Shown piece by piece: positions 35,996-44,196 of a stretch of DNA of 47,862 nucleotides (the stretch's first letter is position 1; each line of letters starts with the position of its first letter). The notes beneath the pieces are model-generated. The model was not told where the DNA came from. It saw nothing but the letters and a program-made list of their open reading frames with translations, and did not search any database. The position numbers were made by a program, and so were the translations under genes. The stretch is from Rhodobacterales bacterium (lineage in GTDB: Bacteria > Pseudomonadota > Alphaproteobacteria > Rhodobacterales > Rhodobacteraceae), in the NCBI GenBank assembly GCA_013297695.1, contig JAAFHX010000007.1, positions 1-47,862 on the forward strand. Direction: 5' to 3'.

Positions 35996-36972
35996 GCGCG
36001 AGGTTCGACTATACGTCCATGGGCTTCATCACCTTTGACGCCCTGTGCCGCCCGGTGACCCACATACCTCCGGGCGGCGACACCTATTTCGTCGAGGAAT
36101 TCACGCTTGCCGTCTCGGGGGCTGCCGGAAGTGCGGTGATCGTGGCCGCCAAGCACGGGCTGCGGGCCCGCGCGGTGGGGGGGGTCGGCCATGATGACAT
36201 GGGCGACTGGGTGCTGATGAAGCTGGGCAGCTTTGGCATCGACACCGCGATGATGGCCCGGTGCGCGGGGTTCACGACGTCGTCCTCGCTGGTGACCACG
36301 CGCCCCGACGGGGCCCGCCCCGCCCTGCACAAGCGCGGCGCGACCGACGGATTCTACATCGAGGACAGCCAGATCGACGACCTGCTGGATACCCGCATCC
36401 TGCATGTCGGCGGCGTTGGCCTGATGAACCGGATGGACCAGGGCCGTACCGAGGAAATCATGGCCGAGGCGAAACGGCGCGGCGTCATCACCACGCTGGA
36501 CGTGTTTGCTTCCACCCCCGAAGACCTGCCCAAGGTGGCGCGTCTGCTGCCCCATACCGATTACTTCCTGCCGTCCGAGGAAGAGGCGCGGGCCCTGTCG
36601 GGGCTGGTGGAAAACCGCGATCTGGCGCAGTTCCTGATCGACCGGGGGGCGGCCTGCGTGATCCTGACCCTGGGGGCCGAAGGGGCCTACTGCCGCCACC
36701 GCGACGGCACGGAACTGCGCGTTCCGGCCTTTGCCGTCGAGGTGAAATGCACCTGCGGCTGCGGCGATTGCTTCAACGGCGGCTTTGCCACCGGGCTGGT
36801 CAAGGGGATGACCTTGGCCGACTCCATCCAGGTGGCGCAGGCGTCCTCCGCACAGAATGCCACGGGGCTTGGCAGTCAGGCCGGGGTCCGGGATTTCGCG
36901 ACGACCCTGGCCTTCATCCGGTCAACGCCGCTGCGCCATGGGAACGACAACTTGGTATCGTCGCGCGCATAG
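35992..36972 (+). CDS. PfkB-family carbohydrate kinase
   Basis: A 326-residue ribokinase-like kinase. The N-terminal motif GGAxxNxA appears in altered form (LAVSGAAGSAVIVAAKHG), and the C-terminal signature is CTCGCGDCFNGGFATGL with catalytic base Asp259 where most family members have TGAGDxF; Cys replaces Thr/Ala at 253, 255 and 257. ATG 35992 overlaps the ATPase stop. It probably phosphorylates the imported compound, giving the SorC regulator its ligand. Substrate unknown; the altered anion-hole region (GCGD) is unusual and may affect specificity. Confidence 0.85.
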   Translation: MSARFDYTSMGFITFDALCRPVTHIPPGGDTYFVEEFTLAVSGAAGSAVIVAAKHGLRARAVGGVGHDDMGDWVLMKLGSFGIDTAMMARCAGFTTSSSLVTTRPDGARPALHKRGATDGFYIEDSQIDDLLDTRILHVGGVGLMNRMDQGRTEEIMAEAKRRGVITTLDVFASTPEDLPKVARLLPHTDYFLPSEEEARALSGLVENRDLAQFLIDRGAACVILTLGAEGAYCRHRDGTELRVPAFAVEVKCTCGCGDCFNGGFATGLVKGMTLADSIQVAQASSAQNATGLGSQAGVRDFATTLAFIRSTPLRHGNDNLVSSRA

Positions 36973-37004
36973 TCTACACTTCGGCGAATGACAGGGAGCA
37001 TCCC

Positions 37005-37715
37005 GTGACGCGCCAGATGTTGACTCCGCCCGATCCGGTCCAGTTGCGTGACGCCCTGCGCGGCCTGCGGTTCTTTCTGCGCCGCGGGGGCGAGACGATC
37101 GCAGATACCCTGAACCTGGAGGCCTTGCCAAAGCCGGCCTCGAACCTTGCGGGTGCGGTCCTGCGCGAGGTTGACGGTCTGGCGCGGTCGGTTGACGGAC
37201 TTGCCTCGGGCCTGGCGAAAACCCTTCTGGGCGGGCAGCCGCCCCAGGTGGCGCAACTGGATGACCTGATCGCGCAGCCGCGTTCCGACGCGCTGTTTGC
37301 CGCAGCCTTCTATGTGGCGCTGCGGTCGGTCCTGCGCCGCCTTGGGGCGACGTCGGTTTTCGTCAGCGAGGCGGCCGCCCGCAGTGCCGTTGAAACCGTG
37401 GCCCTGCCCGACCCGACGGAACCGGCGGCCGGCTATGCGGCCGCGCTGACCCTGGCCCTGCTGGAGGCCCGGGTCATTCGCGGCACGACCGCGCAGCAGG
37501 CGGCACTGGTTCCGGGCGCGGCGCTGGAACCCGTCAGCATCTTTGCCGTGATGCTGTGGATCCAGTCGGAGCGGTCCGAGGCTGAAAACGAGACGGCGCT
37601 GAATGCGGCAACCGATCTGGCCGTGGCCCTGGCCCCCGAGGTTTCGGCGGCTTTCGCGGCCCGGGACGGGGCGCGGATCACCGCACTTTTCACCCGGTAT
37701 GTACCGCATGTCTGA
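37005..37715 (+). CDS. Unrecognised 236-residue protein
   Basis: I do not recognise a family. A soluble, mainly helical protein rich in Ala and Leu with no signal peptide or membrane segment; a core region ADTLNLEALPKPASNLAGAV and repeated helical LARSVDGLASGLAKTLL. Start GTG 37005 has AGGGAG upstream, better than ATG 37017. It is separated from the PfkB gene by 32 bp and overlaps the next gene by 8 bp, so the two unknown genes are probably co-translated partners. Confidence 0.6.
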   Translation: MTRQMLTPPDPVQLRDALRGLRFFLRRGGETIADTLNLEALPKPASNLAGAVLREVDGLARSVDGLASGLAKTLLGGQPPQVAQLDDLIAQPRSDALFAAAFYVALRSVLRRLGATSVFVSEAAARSAVETVALPDPTEPAAGYAAALTLALLEARVIRGTTAQQAALVPGAALEPVSIFAVMLWIQSERSEAENETALNAATDLAVALAPEVSAAFAARDGARITALFTRYVPHV

Positions 37716-38298
37716 CAGTGGCCTTCACCCCGACGCCCTGCCGGAAACCAACGAGCCGCTGCGGATTGCGGTGCGGCGGTTGCGCTGGTTCAAATCGGCC
37801 TTCCTGCGCTTTGCCGAGTCGACGGGCGCGGACCTGGGCTGCACCTTCGCGGTCGACGAAGCCCGGCTGGCCGCAGCCTTTCTGCGCTGGCTGAAGGCGA
37901 TCGAGCTGCAGAAACCCGCCAACAAGGAGGAACGGCGCGATTTCTTCGAATTTGCCGCCGCCCTGATGCTGCGCGAACTGACCGCCGACATGCCGATCCG
38001 GGCCAGCGGCCCTGCACGGCATGCCGATGCCGGGTCGGCCGCCGCCTTCTGGCCGGAAGGCTACTGCTGCACGATGTTCTGCCTGTCGGTGCATTCCGCC
38101 GCGATGGCGCAGGAATTCCAGGCTGTGACCGAACTTGATCCGGCCATCGACGATCTGCGGCACTGGTGGTCGTTCCGGGAAAATGCCCTGAAGGACGCCA
38201 GCTTTTCGTCGGGTTTCCTGCAGTTGCTTCTGGGGCATCAGCCGAACTGGAAGATGCCCGATGTGTTTCGCGCGCGCATCCAGGACGAACTGGCCTGA
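37708..38298 (+). CDS. Unrecognised 196-residue protein
   Basis: No family recognised. Soluble, with a helical N-terminal half (RIAVRRLRWFKSAFLRFAE, FLRWLKAIELQKPANKEERRDFFEFAAALML) and a C-terminal part with conserved-looking aromatic and Cys residues (EGYCCTMFCLSVHSAAMAQEF, HWWSFRENALKDASFSSGFLQLLL). ATG 37708 overlaps the stop of the preceding gene; ATG 37699 is an alternative. Neither start has a clear ribosome site, consistent with coupling to the upstream gene. Confidence 0.6.
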   Translation: MSDSGLHPDALPETNEPLRIAVRRLRWFKSAFLRFAESTGADLGCTFAVDEARLAAAFLRWLKAIELQKPANKEERRDFFEFAAALMLRELTADMPIRASGPARHADAGSAAAFWPEGYCCTMFCLSVHSAAMAQEFQAVTELDPAIDDLRHWWSFRENALKDASFSSGFLQLLLGHQPNWKMPDVFRARIQDELA

Positions 38299-38391
38299 GT
38301 GTCGGCGAAAAGGGGGCCGCGCCCGGTCATGGTCGCTGTCGGGTTGGCCATTTCCCCGTTGCCGCCGCGCGGTGCGCGCTGTTGCCTTGCT

Positions 38392-38409
38392 TTCCTTCCG
38401 GGGAAGGAA
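38392..38409. terminator. Hairpin between convergent genes
   Basis: TTCCTTCC-GG-GGAAGGAA, a perfect 8-bp inverted repeat between the unknown protein and the MATE exporter, convergently transcribed. The plus strand lacks a T-run after it; function as a bidirectional terminator is inferred. Confidence 0.4.
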
Positions 38410-38417
38410 GCGCACCG

Positions 38418-39791
38418 TCATGCTGCCGGATCAGGACCCCGGGGCGCGCGGTGCCAGAAGCGCAGCATCAGCAACGTGGCAGCGCAGGTCAGCCCGATCA
38501 CCAGCCCGAACCACAGACCCGACGCCCCGAACCCAAGCGGGAAGGCCAGCGCATAGCTGGCCGGGATGCCGATCAGCCAGTAACTGACCGCCGCCAGAAC
38601 CAGCGGCACCCGCGTATCCCGGATGCCGCGCAACAGGCCAAGCGCCATGACCTGCGTCGCATCGGCCATCTGGAACATCGCGCCCAGGGCAAGCAGCGTG
38701 GTTCCGATGGCGATGATGCCGGCGCTGTCGGGGTTCGCGGCGTCCAGAAAGGCCGCGATCAGCGGGCGCGTCGCGGTCAGGAACAAGGCCACGACCAGAA
38801 GGCCAAAGCCTGCCGAAAGGGCAATCGCAACCCGTGCGCCATCGCGCAGGCCGCGTGCGTCGCCCGCGCCCTCCAGCCTGCCGGTGCGCACGGTGGCGGC
38901 ATTCGACAGACCCAGATGCACCATGAAGGCCAGCGCGCAGACCTCCAGCGCGATGCCATGGGCGGCCAGTTCCCGGGTGCCGATCCAGCCCATCATCAGC
39001 GCCGAGGCCTGAAACAGCCCGCTTTCCGCCAGCCCGGTCAGCCCGATGGGCAGGCCAAGGCGGAACACCTGGCGCAGCGCCGCAGGGTCGGGCCGCCAGA
39101 ACCGCTGGAACAGCCGATAGCGCCGCAGTGCGGGCAGAAGGGCCGCATAGGGGGCCAGAACCGCAAGGGTCAGCACCTGTGCTGCGACCGACGCCATCGC
39201 CGCACCCCGGACGCCCAGTTCCGGCGCCCCCCAGTTGCCGAAGATCAGTGCCCAGTTGACGGCGATGTTCACCCCGACTGCCGCCAGCGTGGCCCACAGC
39301 ACCACCTGCGTCCGCCCAAGCGCGGCGAGGTAGCTTTTCAGCACCATGACCAGCAGCGCGGGCAGCATGCCAAGGCCCGCGATGCGAAGGAAGTCCTGCG
39401 CCAGGGCCGCCACCTCGGGTGGCTGGCGCGCCGCAAGCAGGATCGGCCCCGATCCCCAGAACAACGGATAGCACAGCACCGAAAACCCGATCGACAGCCA
39501 CAGCCCCATGCGCGTGTCGCGCCGCACCTGCGCCTCGTCGCCCCGGCCCAAGGCGCTTGCCACCATCGGCATGACCGCCTGGGCAAAGCCCGAGCCGAGG
39601 ATGAAGATGACGAAGAAACTTGATGCGCCCAGCACGCCCGCCGCAAGGGCGCTGACCGAATACCAGCCCAGCATCACCGTATCGGTGACGTGCAGCGCCA
39701 TCTGCGCGAGGTGGCTGCCGATCAGGGGCAGGCCAAGCACAAGCACCGCCCGCGCATGGGCGGCGAGGCTGATCGGAGGTGCGGTCGTCAT
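38418..39791 (-). CDS. MATE family multidrug efflux protein (NorM-like)
   Basis: A 457-residue inner-membrane exporter with about twelve hydrophobic segments and the paired MatE domains. N-terminal LGLPLIGSHLAQMALHVTDTVMLGWYSVSALAAGVL and the mid segment RLGLPIGLTGLAESGLFQASALMMG are typical of NorM. ATG 39791 (MTTAPPIS) has AGGATAGG upstream; the longer frame from 39827 lacks one. It would extrude cationic drugs against Na+ or H+. Upstream on the same strand lies the NicO gene, 64 bp away. Confidence 0.92.
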   Translation of the reverse strand: MTTAPPISLAAHARAVLVLGLPLIGSHLAQMALHVTDTVMLGWYSVSALAAGVLGASSFFVIFILGSGFAQAVMPMVASALGRGDEAQVRRDTRMGLWLSIGFSVLCYPLFWGSGPILLAARQPPEVAALAQDFLRIAGLGMLPALLVMVLKSYLAALGRTQVVLWATLAAVGVNIAVNWALIFGNWGAPELGVRGAAMASVAAQVLTLAVLAPYAALLPALRRYRLFQRFWRPDPAALRQVFRLGLPIGLTGLAESGLFQASALMMGWIGTRELAAHGIALEVCALAFMVHLGLSNAATVRTGRLEGAGDARGLRDGARVAIALSAGFGLLVVALFLTATRPLIAAFLDAANPDSAGIIAIGTTLLALGAMFQMADATQVMALGLLRGIRDTRVPLVLAAVSYWLIGIPASYALAFPLGFGASGLWFGLVIGLTCAATLLMLRFWHRAPRGPDPAA

Positions 39792-39854
39792 GCTGGGGGA
39801 CCTATCCTGCCGCAGGCTGCGGGGCAAGCCTTCGGTGCCCGGGCTGCGGACCGG

Positions 39855-40790
39855 TCAGACCGAACGCACCAGAAGGTGCAGTGCCACCAGCGCGATCAGG
39901 CCGCCTGCAGCGATCTGCGCCAGCGGAATAGCGCGGGCAAGTCCCGCTCCCGGCAGGGTGGCAAAGGCCCCCTCGCGCGTCCAGACCGAAAGGCCCGCCA
40001 CCACCAGCGTCACCGATGCCGTGCCAAGCCCGATGGCAAAGGCACCAAGCACGCCCGCCGCCCCGATCCCCATCTGCCAGGTCAGGATCAGCAGGAACAG
40101 CGAACCGGTGCAGGGCCGCAGGGCGATGCTGCCGATCAGCAGCGCCGCGTCGCGCGGACCCGTGACGCGCGCCACCTCGTCCATCGTCGGACCATGCCGG
40201 TGGCCGCAGGAGGCGTGGTCGTGGTCATGCGCGTGCAGGTGATCGTGTCCGGGTCCGTGCTGGTGATCGCGGGCATGGGGCGCCGCAGGTTGCGCCGCGC
40301 GACGGGGCAGGGCGCGCCACCCGCGCCAGACCAGCCAAAGCCCGATGCCTGCGATGGCCGCATGGCTGACAGGAACCATGACGTCCTCGGCCACGCCCAC
40401 CATCCGCTCGCGCGTCCAGCCCAGCATCCAGACCCCGGCATAGACCAGCACCACCGCCGATCCGGCCTGCGCAAGGCTGGACAGAAGGGCAATCACCGCC
40501 AGCGGCAAAAGCCGCACCCGGCTGCCCATGCCGTAGGCCCCGATCAGCAGCTTGCCATGCCCCGGCCCTGCCGCATGCACGACGCCATAGGCAAAGCAAA
40601 GGGACAGAAGCGTCGCCAGCGCCCCCGGACGACCGCCCTTCAGCGCCCGGATCGCACCCGCCAGCGTGCCCTGCACCTGACGCTGTGCGTCGGTCGCAAG
40701 ACGCTCGATCAATGCCAGCCCGCCCGCCGCCCAAAGCAGCGCCAGCGCGGCACCGACAGCAAGGCCCAGGATCAGGAAGGTGCGCCGCAT
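39855..40790 (-). CDS. NicO-family nickel/cobalt transporter with His-rich loop
   Basis: A 311-residue inner-membrane protein with about six helices. The FAYGVVHAAGPGHGKLLIGAY motif and RPCTGSLFLLILTW are NicO/RcnA signatures. A cytoplasmic or periplasmic loop at 172-199 holds eleven His residues, expected to bind Ni, Co or another divalent metal. RcnA of E. coli exports Ni/Co, while other NicO proteins act in uptake; direction is not decided by sequence. It overlaps the upstream DUF1007 gene by 19 bp. Confidence 0.88.
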   Translation of the reverse strand: MRRTFLILGLAVGAALALLWAAGGLALIERLATDAQRQVQGTLAGAIRALKGGRPGALATLLSLCFAYGVVHAAGPGHGKLLIGAYGMGSRVRLLPLAVIALLSSLAQAGSAVVLVYAGVWMLGWTRERMVGVAEDVMVPVSHAAIAGIGLWLVWRGWRALPRRAAQPAAPHARDHQHGPGHDHLHAHDHDHASCGHRHGPTMDEVARVTGPRDAALLIGSIALRPCTGSLFLLILTWQMGIGAAGVLGAFAIGLGTASVTLVVAGLSVWTREGAFATLPGAGLARAIPLAQIAAGGLIALVALHLLVRSV

Positions 40791-41428
40791 GTCACGCGCA
40801 CCTCGTCGGCATAGGCCGCCCCCACGGCGGGAAACTCGCCTTCCACATCGCCGGTGGCGTTCAGTTCCTGCAAGGCCTGTTGCAGGTAGGCGTCGGCGGC
40901 GGCGAGGTCCGGTTCAAAGGTCTGCGCCGTGCAATCGGACCGCCCCGACACGACCGGCGTTCCGACGATGCGATAGGCTGTGTAAAAGCTGGGGTCATAG
41001 GATTGCACGATCAGCGGAACTCCGGCTACTGCCGTGGGCTGCGCAAGCCGCCGCAGATGGGTCGAGATGATCTTGCCCTCGCGGAAGTCCACGGTCCAGT
41101 CCTGCGGTTGACCAAGGTTTAGGGGCGTCTCGCCCAGCAGGGCATAGGTATCACCGGGATAGCCGGGGTCCCAGGCCATGTCGAACCCGTTCAGCGTGTC
41201 GATCTCGGCTTGGGTCAGAACGCCGTCAAGGTCGTCGTCCAGCCCGCGATCCTCGAGGATCAGCAGCGAATACATCTCGTCATAGGTCCAGGTGATCCGG
41301 ACCGCGCCTGCGGTGCCGTCGGGGTTGAACAGCACCTCGATCCCGGTGTCGATGAACAGATGCGGATGGGCCACCGCCGGAGTGGCCAGCATCACCGCCG
41401 TCGCCGTCAGTACCGCGCGAAGCCCCAT
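40772..41428 (-). CDS. DUF1007 family periplasmic protein
   Basis: A 218-residue secreted protein with signal peptide MGLRAVLTATAVMLATPAVA followed directly by HPHLF, the DUF1007 signature start after cleavage. An EF-hand-like 12-residue loop occurs at 64-75 (DDDLDGVLTQAE). DUF1007 proteins are regularly encoded beside NicO transporters and are thought to handle metal in the periplasm. ATG 41428 has GGGGGTGGG upstream; the frame extends further upstream without a credible start. First gene of the pair with NicO. Confidence 0.88.
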   Translation of the reverse strand: MGLRAVLTATAVMLATPAVAHPHLFIDTGIEVLFNPDGTAGAVRITWTYDEMYSLLILEDRGLDDDLDGVLTQAEIDTLNGFDMAWDPGYPGDTYALLGETPLNLGQPQDWTVDFREGKIISTHLRRLAQPTAVAGVPLIVQSYDPSFYTAYRIVGTPVVSGRSDCTAQTFEPDLAAADAYLQQALQELNATGDVEGEFPAVGAAYADEVRVTCGAPS

Positions 41429-41617
41429 GCCCACCCCCCGGCAACACCCGTCGGCAGACCATAGCGCGGCTGCGGGCGACGTGCCAGTCGCAGGGCCGTG
41501 ACCACGCCGCGATGCGCCGCCGAACCGCGAGCGAAGGGCTGCGCCCCTGGGTCGGTGCACGCCGGGGGGCCGATGCAAACGTCACATCGCGCGGCTTTCC
41601 GGGGGACCAGCCGGGTG

Positions 41618-41623
41618 CTAGAC
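41618..41623 (+). promoter_or_regulatory. Weak minus-10 candidate for the GST gene
   Basis: CTAGAC within GTGCTAGAC, 31 bases before the GST start, in the 225-bp divergent region between DUF1007 and GST. No convincing minus-35. Listed as weak. Confidence 0.25.
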
Positions 41624-41653
41624 AGAACGCGACCAAGGAAAGGACCCCCTGCC

Positions 41654-42307
41654 ATGCTGACCCTTTACGGCGTCTATCAGTCACGCGCCTCGCGCCCGCT
41701 GTGGCTTCTGGCCGAGGCGGATGTGCCTTTCGCCCATGTGCCGGTGATCCAGGCCTATCGTCTTGCCGACCCGGATGCGCCGGACGCGCCGCTGCACAGC
41801 CGGTCGCCCGCCTTCCTGGCGATCAACCCGCAGGGGCAGGTGCCCGCGCTGGAGGACGGCGGGCTGATCCTGACCGAGTCGCTGGCGATCACGCTGTATC
41901 TGGCGCGGCGCTATGGCGGCAGTCTTGGCCCGGCGGATGCCGCCGAGGATGCGCTGATGCTGCAATGGGCGCTGTTCGCCGCGACGGCGGTCGAGCCGGA
42001 CAGCATCGCGATCTACCTGTCGGAACAGCCGCCGCGCGCAGGTACGGCCGAGGCGCAGGCGGCGCGTGCGGCCGCGGCGGGCCGGCTGCACGCGCCCCTG
42101 GGCCGGCTGGACCGGCACCTGTCCGGGGGCGACCATCTGGTAGGTGGCCGCTTTACCGTGGCCGACATCATGGTGGCCGAATGCGTGCGCTATGCCGCCG
42201 CCGATGCCGCGCTGATGGACCATTTTCCGCATGCGACGGCCTGGCTGTCGCGCTGCCACGCGCGGCCCGGGTTTCGCCAGATGTGGGCGCGGCGTCTTGC
42301 CGAATAG
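41654..42307 (+). CDS. Glutathione S-transferase family protein
   Basis: A 217-residue cytosolic GST. The N-terminal thioredoxin-like domain (1-80) begins TLYGVYQSRASRPLWLLAEADV, has the cis-Pro region INPQGQVPALEDGG and the TESLAITLYLARRYGG glutathione-binding segment; the C-terminal helical domain includes FTVADIMVAECVRYA. Ser10 in the QSRASRP turn is a possible catalytic residue. AGGA precedes ATG 41654. The natural substrate is unknown. Confidence 0.9.
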   Translation: MLTLYGVYQSRASRPLWLLAEADVPFAHVPVIQAYRLADPDAPDAPLHSRSPAFLAINPQGQVPALEDGGLILTESLAITLYLARRYGGSLGPADAAEDALMLQWALFAATAVEPDSIAIYLSEQPPRAGTAEAQAARAAAAGRLHAPLGRLDRHLSGGDHLVGGRFTVADIMVAECVRYAAADAALMDHFPHATAWLSRCHARPGFRQMWARRLAE

Positions 42308-42325
42308 GCGCGGGGCATTCGGCGG

Positions 42326-42757
42326 TCAGTAGTGGTCGTACTCGCTGATCGAAATGGACAACTCCCGCGCCAGGACCACCAGTGAGGCAAAGAAGAACAG
42401 CAGCGCCACGATGAACAGCAAGGCCGAGCCCATGACGTGCTGAACGCGCATGATCGCAAGGGCGAAGGCCACGATGATCAGAAGGGTCGTGACCACGCCC
42501 GCGCCGATCGCAAGCTGGATCGACAGGTGCAGAAGAGTCATACGGCGCTGCAGGCGCGGCACGTCGGCCTTCAGCACCGAACGGTAGGGGTCATCTTCGG
42601 GGATCGCGTTCAGGGTCCGGATACGGTCAAGCACCCCGCCCATGCGGCCGAACAGCATCGAGATGAAGCTGGCGACCGCTCCCAGCAGAAACGACGGTCC
42701 GACCACCTGCGAGATGATCTGTGTCAGATGCTCGATCGACCCGGGTTCGACGCTCAT
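42326..42757 (-). CDS. DUF2721 family membrane protein
   Basis: A 143-residue protein with about three hydrophobic segments (one near the N terminus, SFLLGAVASFISMLFGRMGG, and two in the second half, VVTTLLIIVAFAL and ALLFIVALLFFFASLVVL) separated by a cytoplasmic helical part (LDRIRTLNAI...). Matches DUF2721, conserved unknown. ATG 42757 with GGAAGCCAGGA upstream. Convergent with the GST, 18 bp apart, and divergent from the DUF2177 gene. Confidence 0.8.
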   Translation of the reverse strand: MSVEPGSIEHLTQIISQVVGPSFLLGAVASFISMLFGRMGGVLDRIRTLNAIPEDDPYRSVLKADVPRLQRRMTLLHLSIQLAIGAGVVTTLLIIVAFALAIMRVQHVMGSALLFIVALLFFFASLVVLARELSISISEYDHY

Positions 42758-42820
42758 GTCCTGGCTTCCGTATTGTGCAACGCGCCGACCATGCCGCCAA
42801 CGCGGGGGGCGGGCAACCAT

Positions 42821-42850
42821 TTGCGTGACGATGTGGCGCGGCGTGCTAAG
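42821..42850 (+). promoter_or_regulatory. Promoter candidate for DUF2177
   Basis: TTGCGT (42821-42826) and GCTAAG (42845-42850), 18 bases apart, 30 bases before the DUF2177 start codon. Confidence 0.35.
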
Positions 42851-42880
42851 TTGCAGCCAAACCGGCGAAAGGCCACCGCG

Positions 42881-43285
42881 ATGACCCTGCTGATCCTGTT
42901 CGTATCGACGGCCCTGATCTTTCTGGTGCTGGATGCGGTCATGCTGACCGTTTTCATGCAGCCGCTGTTCCAGACCCATATCGGGCCGCTGATGCTGGCA
43001 TCGCCCCGGCTTGCGGCGGCGGCGGTGTTTTATGTCGGCTATGTGGCGGGCCTGCTGTATCTGGTGTCGCTTCCGGCCCTGCGCGCGGGTCAGCCGATGC
43101 AGGCGCTGGTGAATGGGGCGGTGCTGGGGGCGGTGGCCTATGGCACCTATGAATTCACCAGTTATGCGATCATGAAGGACTGGCACATCTCGATGCTGCT
43201 TGCCGACACGACCTGGGGCGCTGTGCTGACGGGACTGTCCGCCCTGGGTGGCGTTCTGGTCACGCAGGCTCTGGTCAAGACCTGA
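42881..43285 (+). CDS. DUF2177 family membrane protein
   Basis: A 134-residue inner-membrane protein with four predicted helices; the sequence LDAVMLTVFMQPLFQTHIG, YLVSLPAL, YGTYEFTSYAIMKDW and DTTWGAVLTG identifies DUF2177. Function unknown. ATG 42881 with AAAGG upstream. Confidence 0.85.
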   Translation: MTLLILFVSTALIFLVLDAVMLTVFMQPLFQTHIGPLMLASPRLAAAAVFYVGYVAGLLYLVSLPALRAGQPMQALVNGAVLGAVAYGTYEFTSYAIMKDWHISMLLADTTWGAVLTGLSALGGVLVTQALVKT

Positions 43286-43335
43286 AGACTTCGCTAGCGC
43301 TTGGTGCAGAGGATGCCGCAGCCGGGGCAGATGCA

Positions 43336-43662
43336 ATGATCGTGTACGGATTGTCGACCTGCGACACCAGCAAGAAGGCGCTGAAGGCGCTTGAGGCGGC
43401 AGGGCATGCGGTCACGTTCCGCGACGTGCGGGCAGACCCGCTGAGCGAGGCCGAGATCGACGAATTCGTGCGGACCTTTGGCGATGCGATCATCAACCGG
43501 TCGTCCACGACCTGGCGGGGGCTGAGCGACTGGCTGCGCGCGTCGGACCCCGAAGCGCAGATTGCCGCGCAGCCGACCCTGATGAAGCGGCCGGTCATCC
43601 GGACGGACGACGGCCTGTTTCTGGGCTGGGATGCAGGGGTTCAGGCCAAGCTGCTGAAATGA
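43336..43662 (+). CDS. ArsC/Spx-family thiol protein
   Basis: A 108-residue thioredoxin-fold protein with the Cys9-x-x-Ser12 motif (CDTSKKA) and the TLMKRPVI substrate loop. Arsenate reductases carry Cys then Ser/Arg residues; this short type is often called ArsC family or YffB-like, and its true role (arsenate reduction versus glutathione-dependent thiol exchange) is unresolved. No arsenical transporter or ArsR is nearby, so a resistance role is not supported by context. Confidence 0.82.
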   Translation: MIVYGLSTCDTSKKALKALEAAGHAVTFRDVRADPLSEAEIDEFVRTFGDAIINRSSTTWRGLSDWLRASDPEAQIAAQPTLMKRPVIRTDDGLFLGWDAGVQAKLLK

Positions 43663-43682
43663 CCGGCCCGGTGCATCCGGCG

Positions 43683-43700
43683 GGCGGCCATCATGCCGCC
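43683..43700. terminator. Hairpin between convergent genes
   Basis: GGCGGC-CATCAT-GCCGCC, a perfect 6-bp stem between the ArsC-like and cold-shock genes (an alternative longer pairing CCGGCGG/CCGCCGG spans 43677-43702). Likely terminator for one or both. Confidence 0.4.
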
Positions 43701-43711
43701 GGGTGGCGGCA

Positions 43712-43918
43712 TCACAGCAGGCGCAGGTCCGCCGCCGAGGCGCGACCGTCGCGGCCCGACTGAAGTTCATAGCCGATCTTCTGGTTGTCGTTCAGCCCCT
43801 TCAGCCCCGCCCGTTCGACAGCGGATACATGGACGAACACATCCTTGCCGCCGTCATCCGGCGCGATGAAGCCATAGCCCTTGGTGGTGTTGAACCATTT
43901 CACGGTGCCCGTCGGCAT
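43712..43918 (-). CDS. cspA: Cold-shock protein
   Basis: A 68-residue single-stranded nucleic acid binding protein with a five-stranded beta-barrel. RNP1 KGYGFI at 13-18 and RNP2 DVFVHV at 26-31 are intact; the N-terminal MPTGTVKWFNTTKGYGF is classical. ATG 43918 with GGGGAGAGGC upstream; the frame runs further upstream without a credible start. RNA chaperone; cold induction is inferred from family and not shown. The gene symbol is generic. Confidence 0.9.
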   Translation of the reverse strand: MPTGTVKWFNTTKGYGFIAPDDGGKDVFVHVSAVERAGLKGLNDNQKIGYELQSGRDGRASAADLRLL

Positions 43919-44170
43919 GCCGCCTCTCCCCTCGCGTTCCCCCGGGCACCAGTACCGCAGGGGGTGTCCCCTGTCCGTCATGGCTCGGCACGCAAGGTGG
44001 AGCGATGGCCGGAACGCCCGGTTTCACCCGCAAAGAATGACAAATCGGCACAAAAAATCAAGCGCGGCCAAGCCTGCTTTACCTGTTGACGCGCGCGGAC
44101 CCGGTCGGGGCCGCGGTCTGCGACCGGTCAGCGGGACAGCGATCGGCGGAGTGACGGGTGGGCGAAGCCT

Positions 44171-44186
44171 GGGGCGACGATGCCCC
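44171..44186 (-). terminator. Hairpin downstream of thrS
   Basis: GGGGC-GACGAT-GCCCC shortly after the thrS stop codon, a 5-bp stem with a 6-base loop and no T-tract. Weak terminator candidate. Confidence 0.3.
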
Positions 44187-44196
44187 GGGTGCAGCG

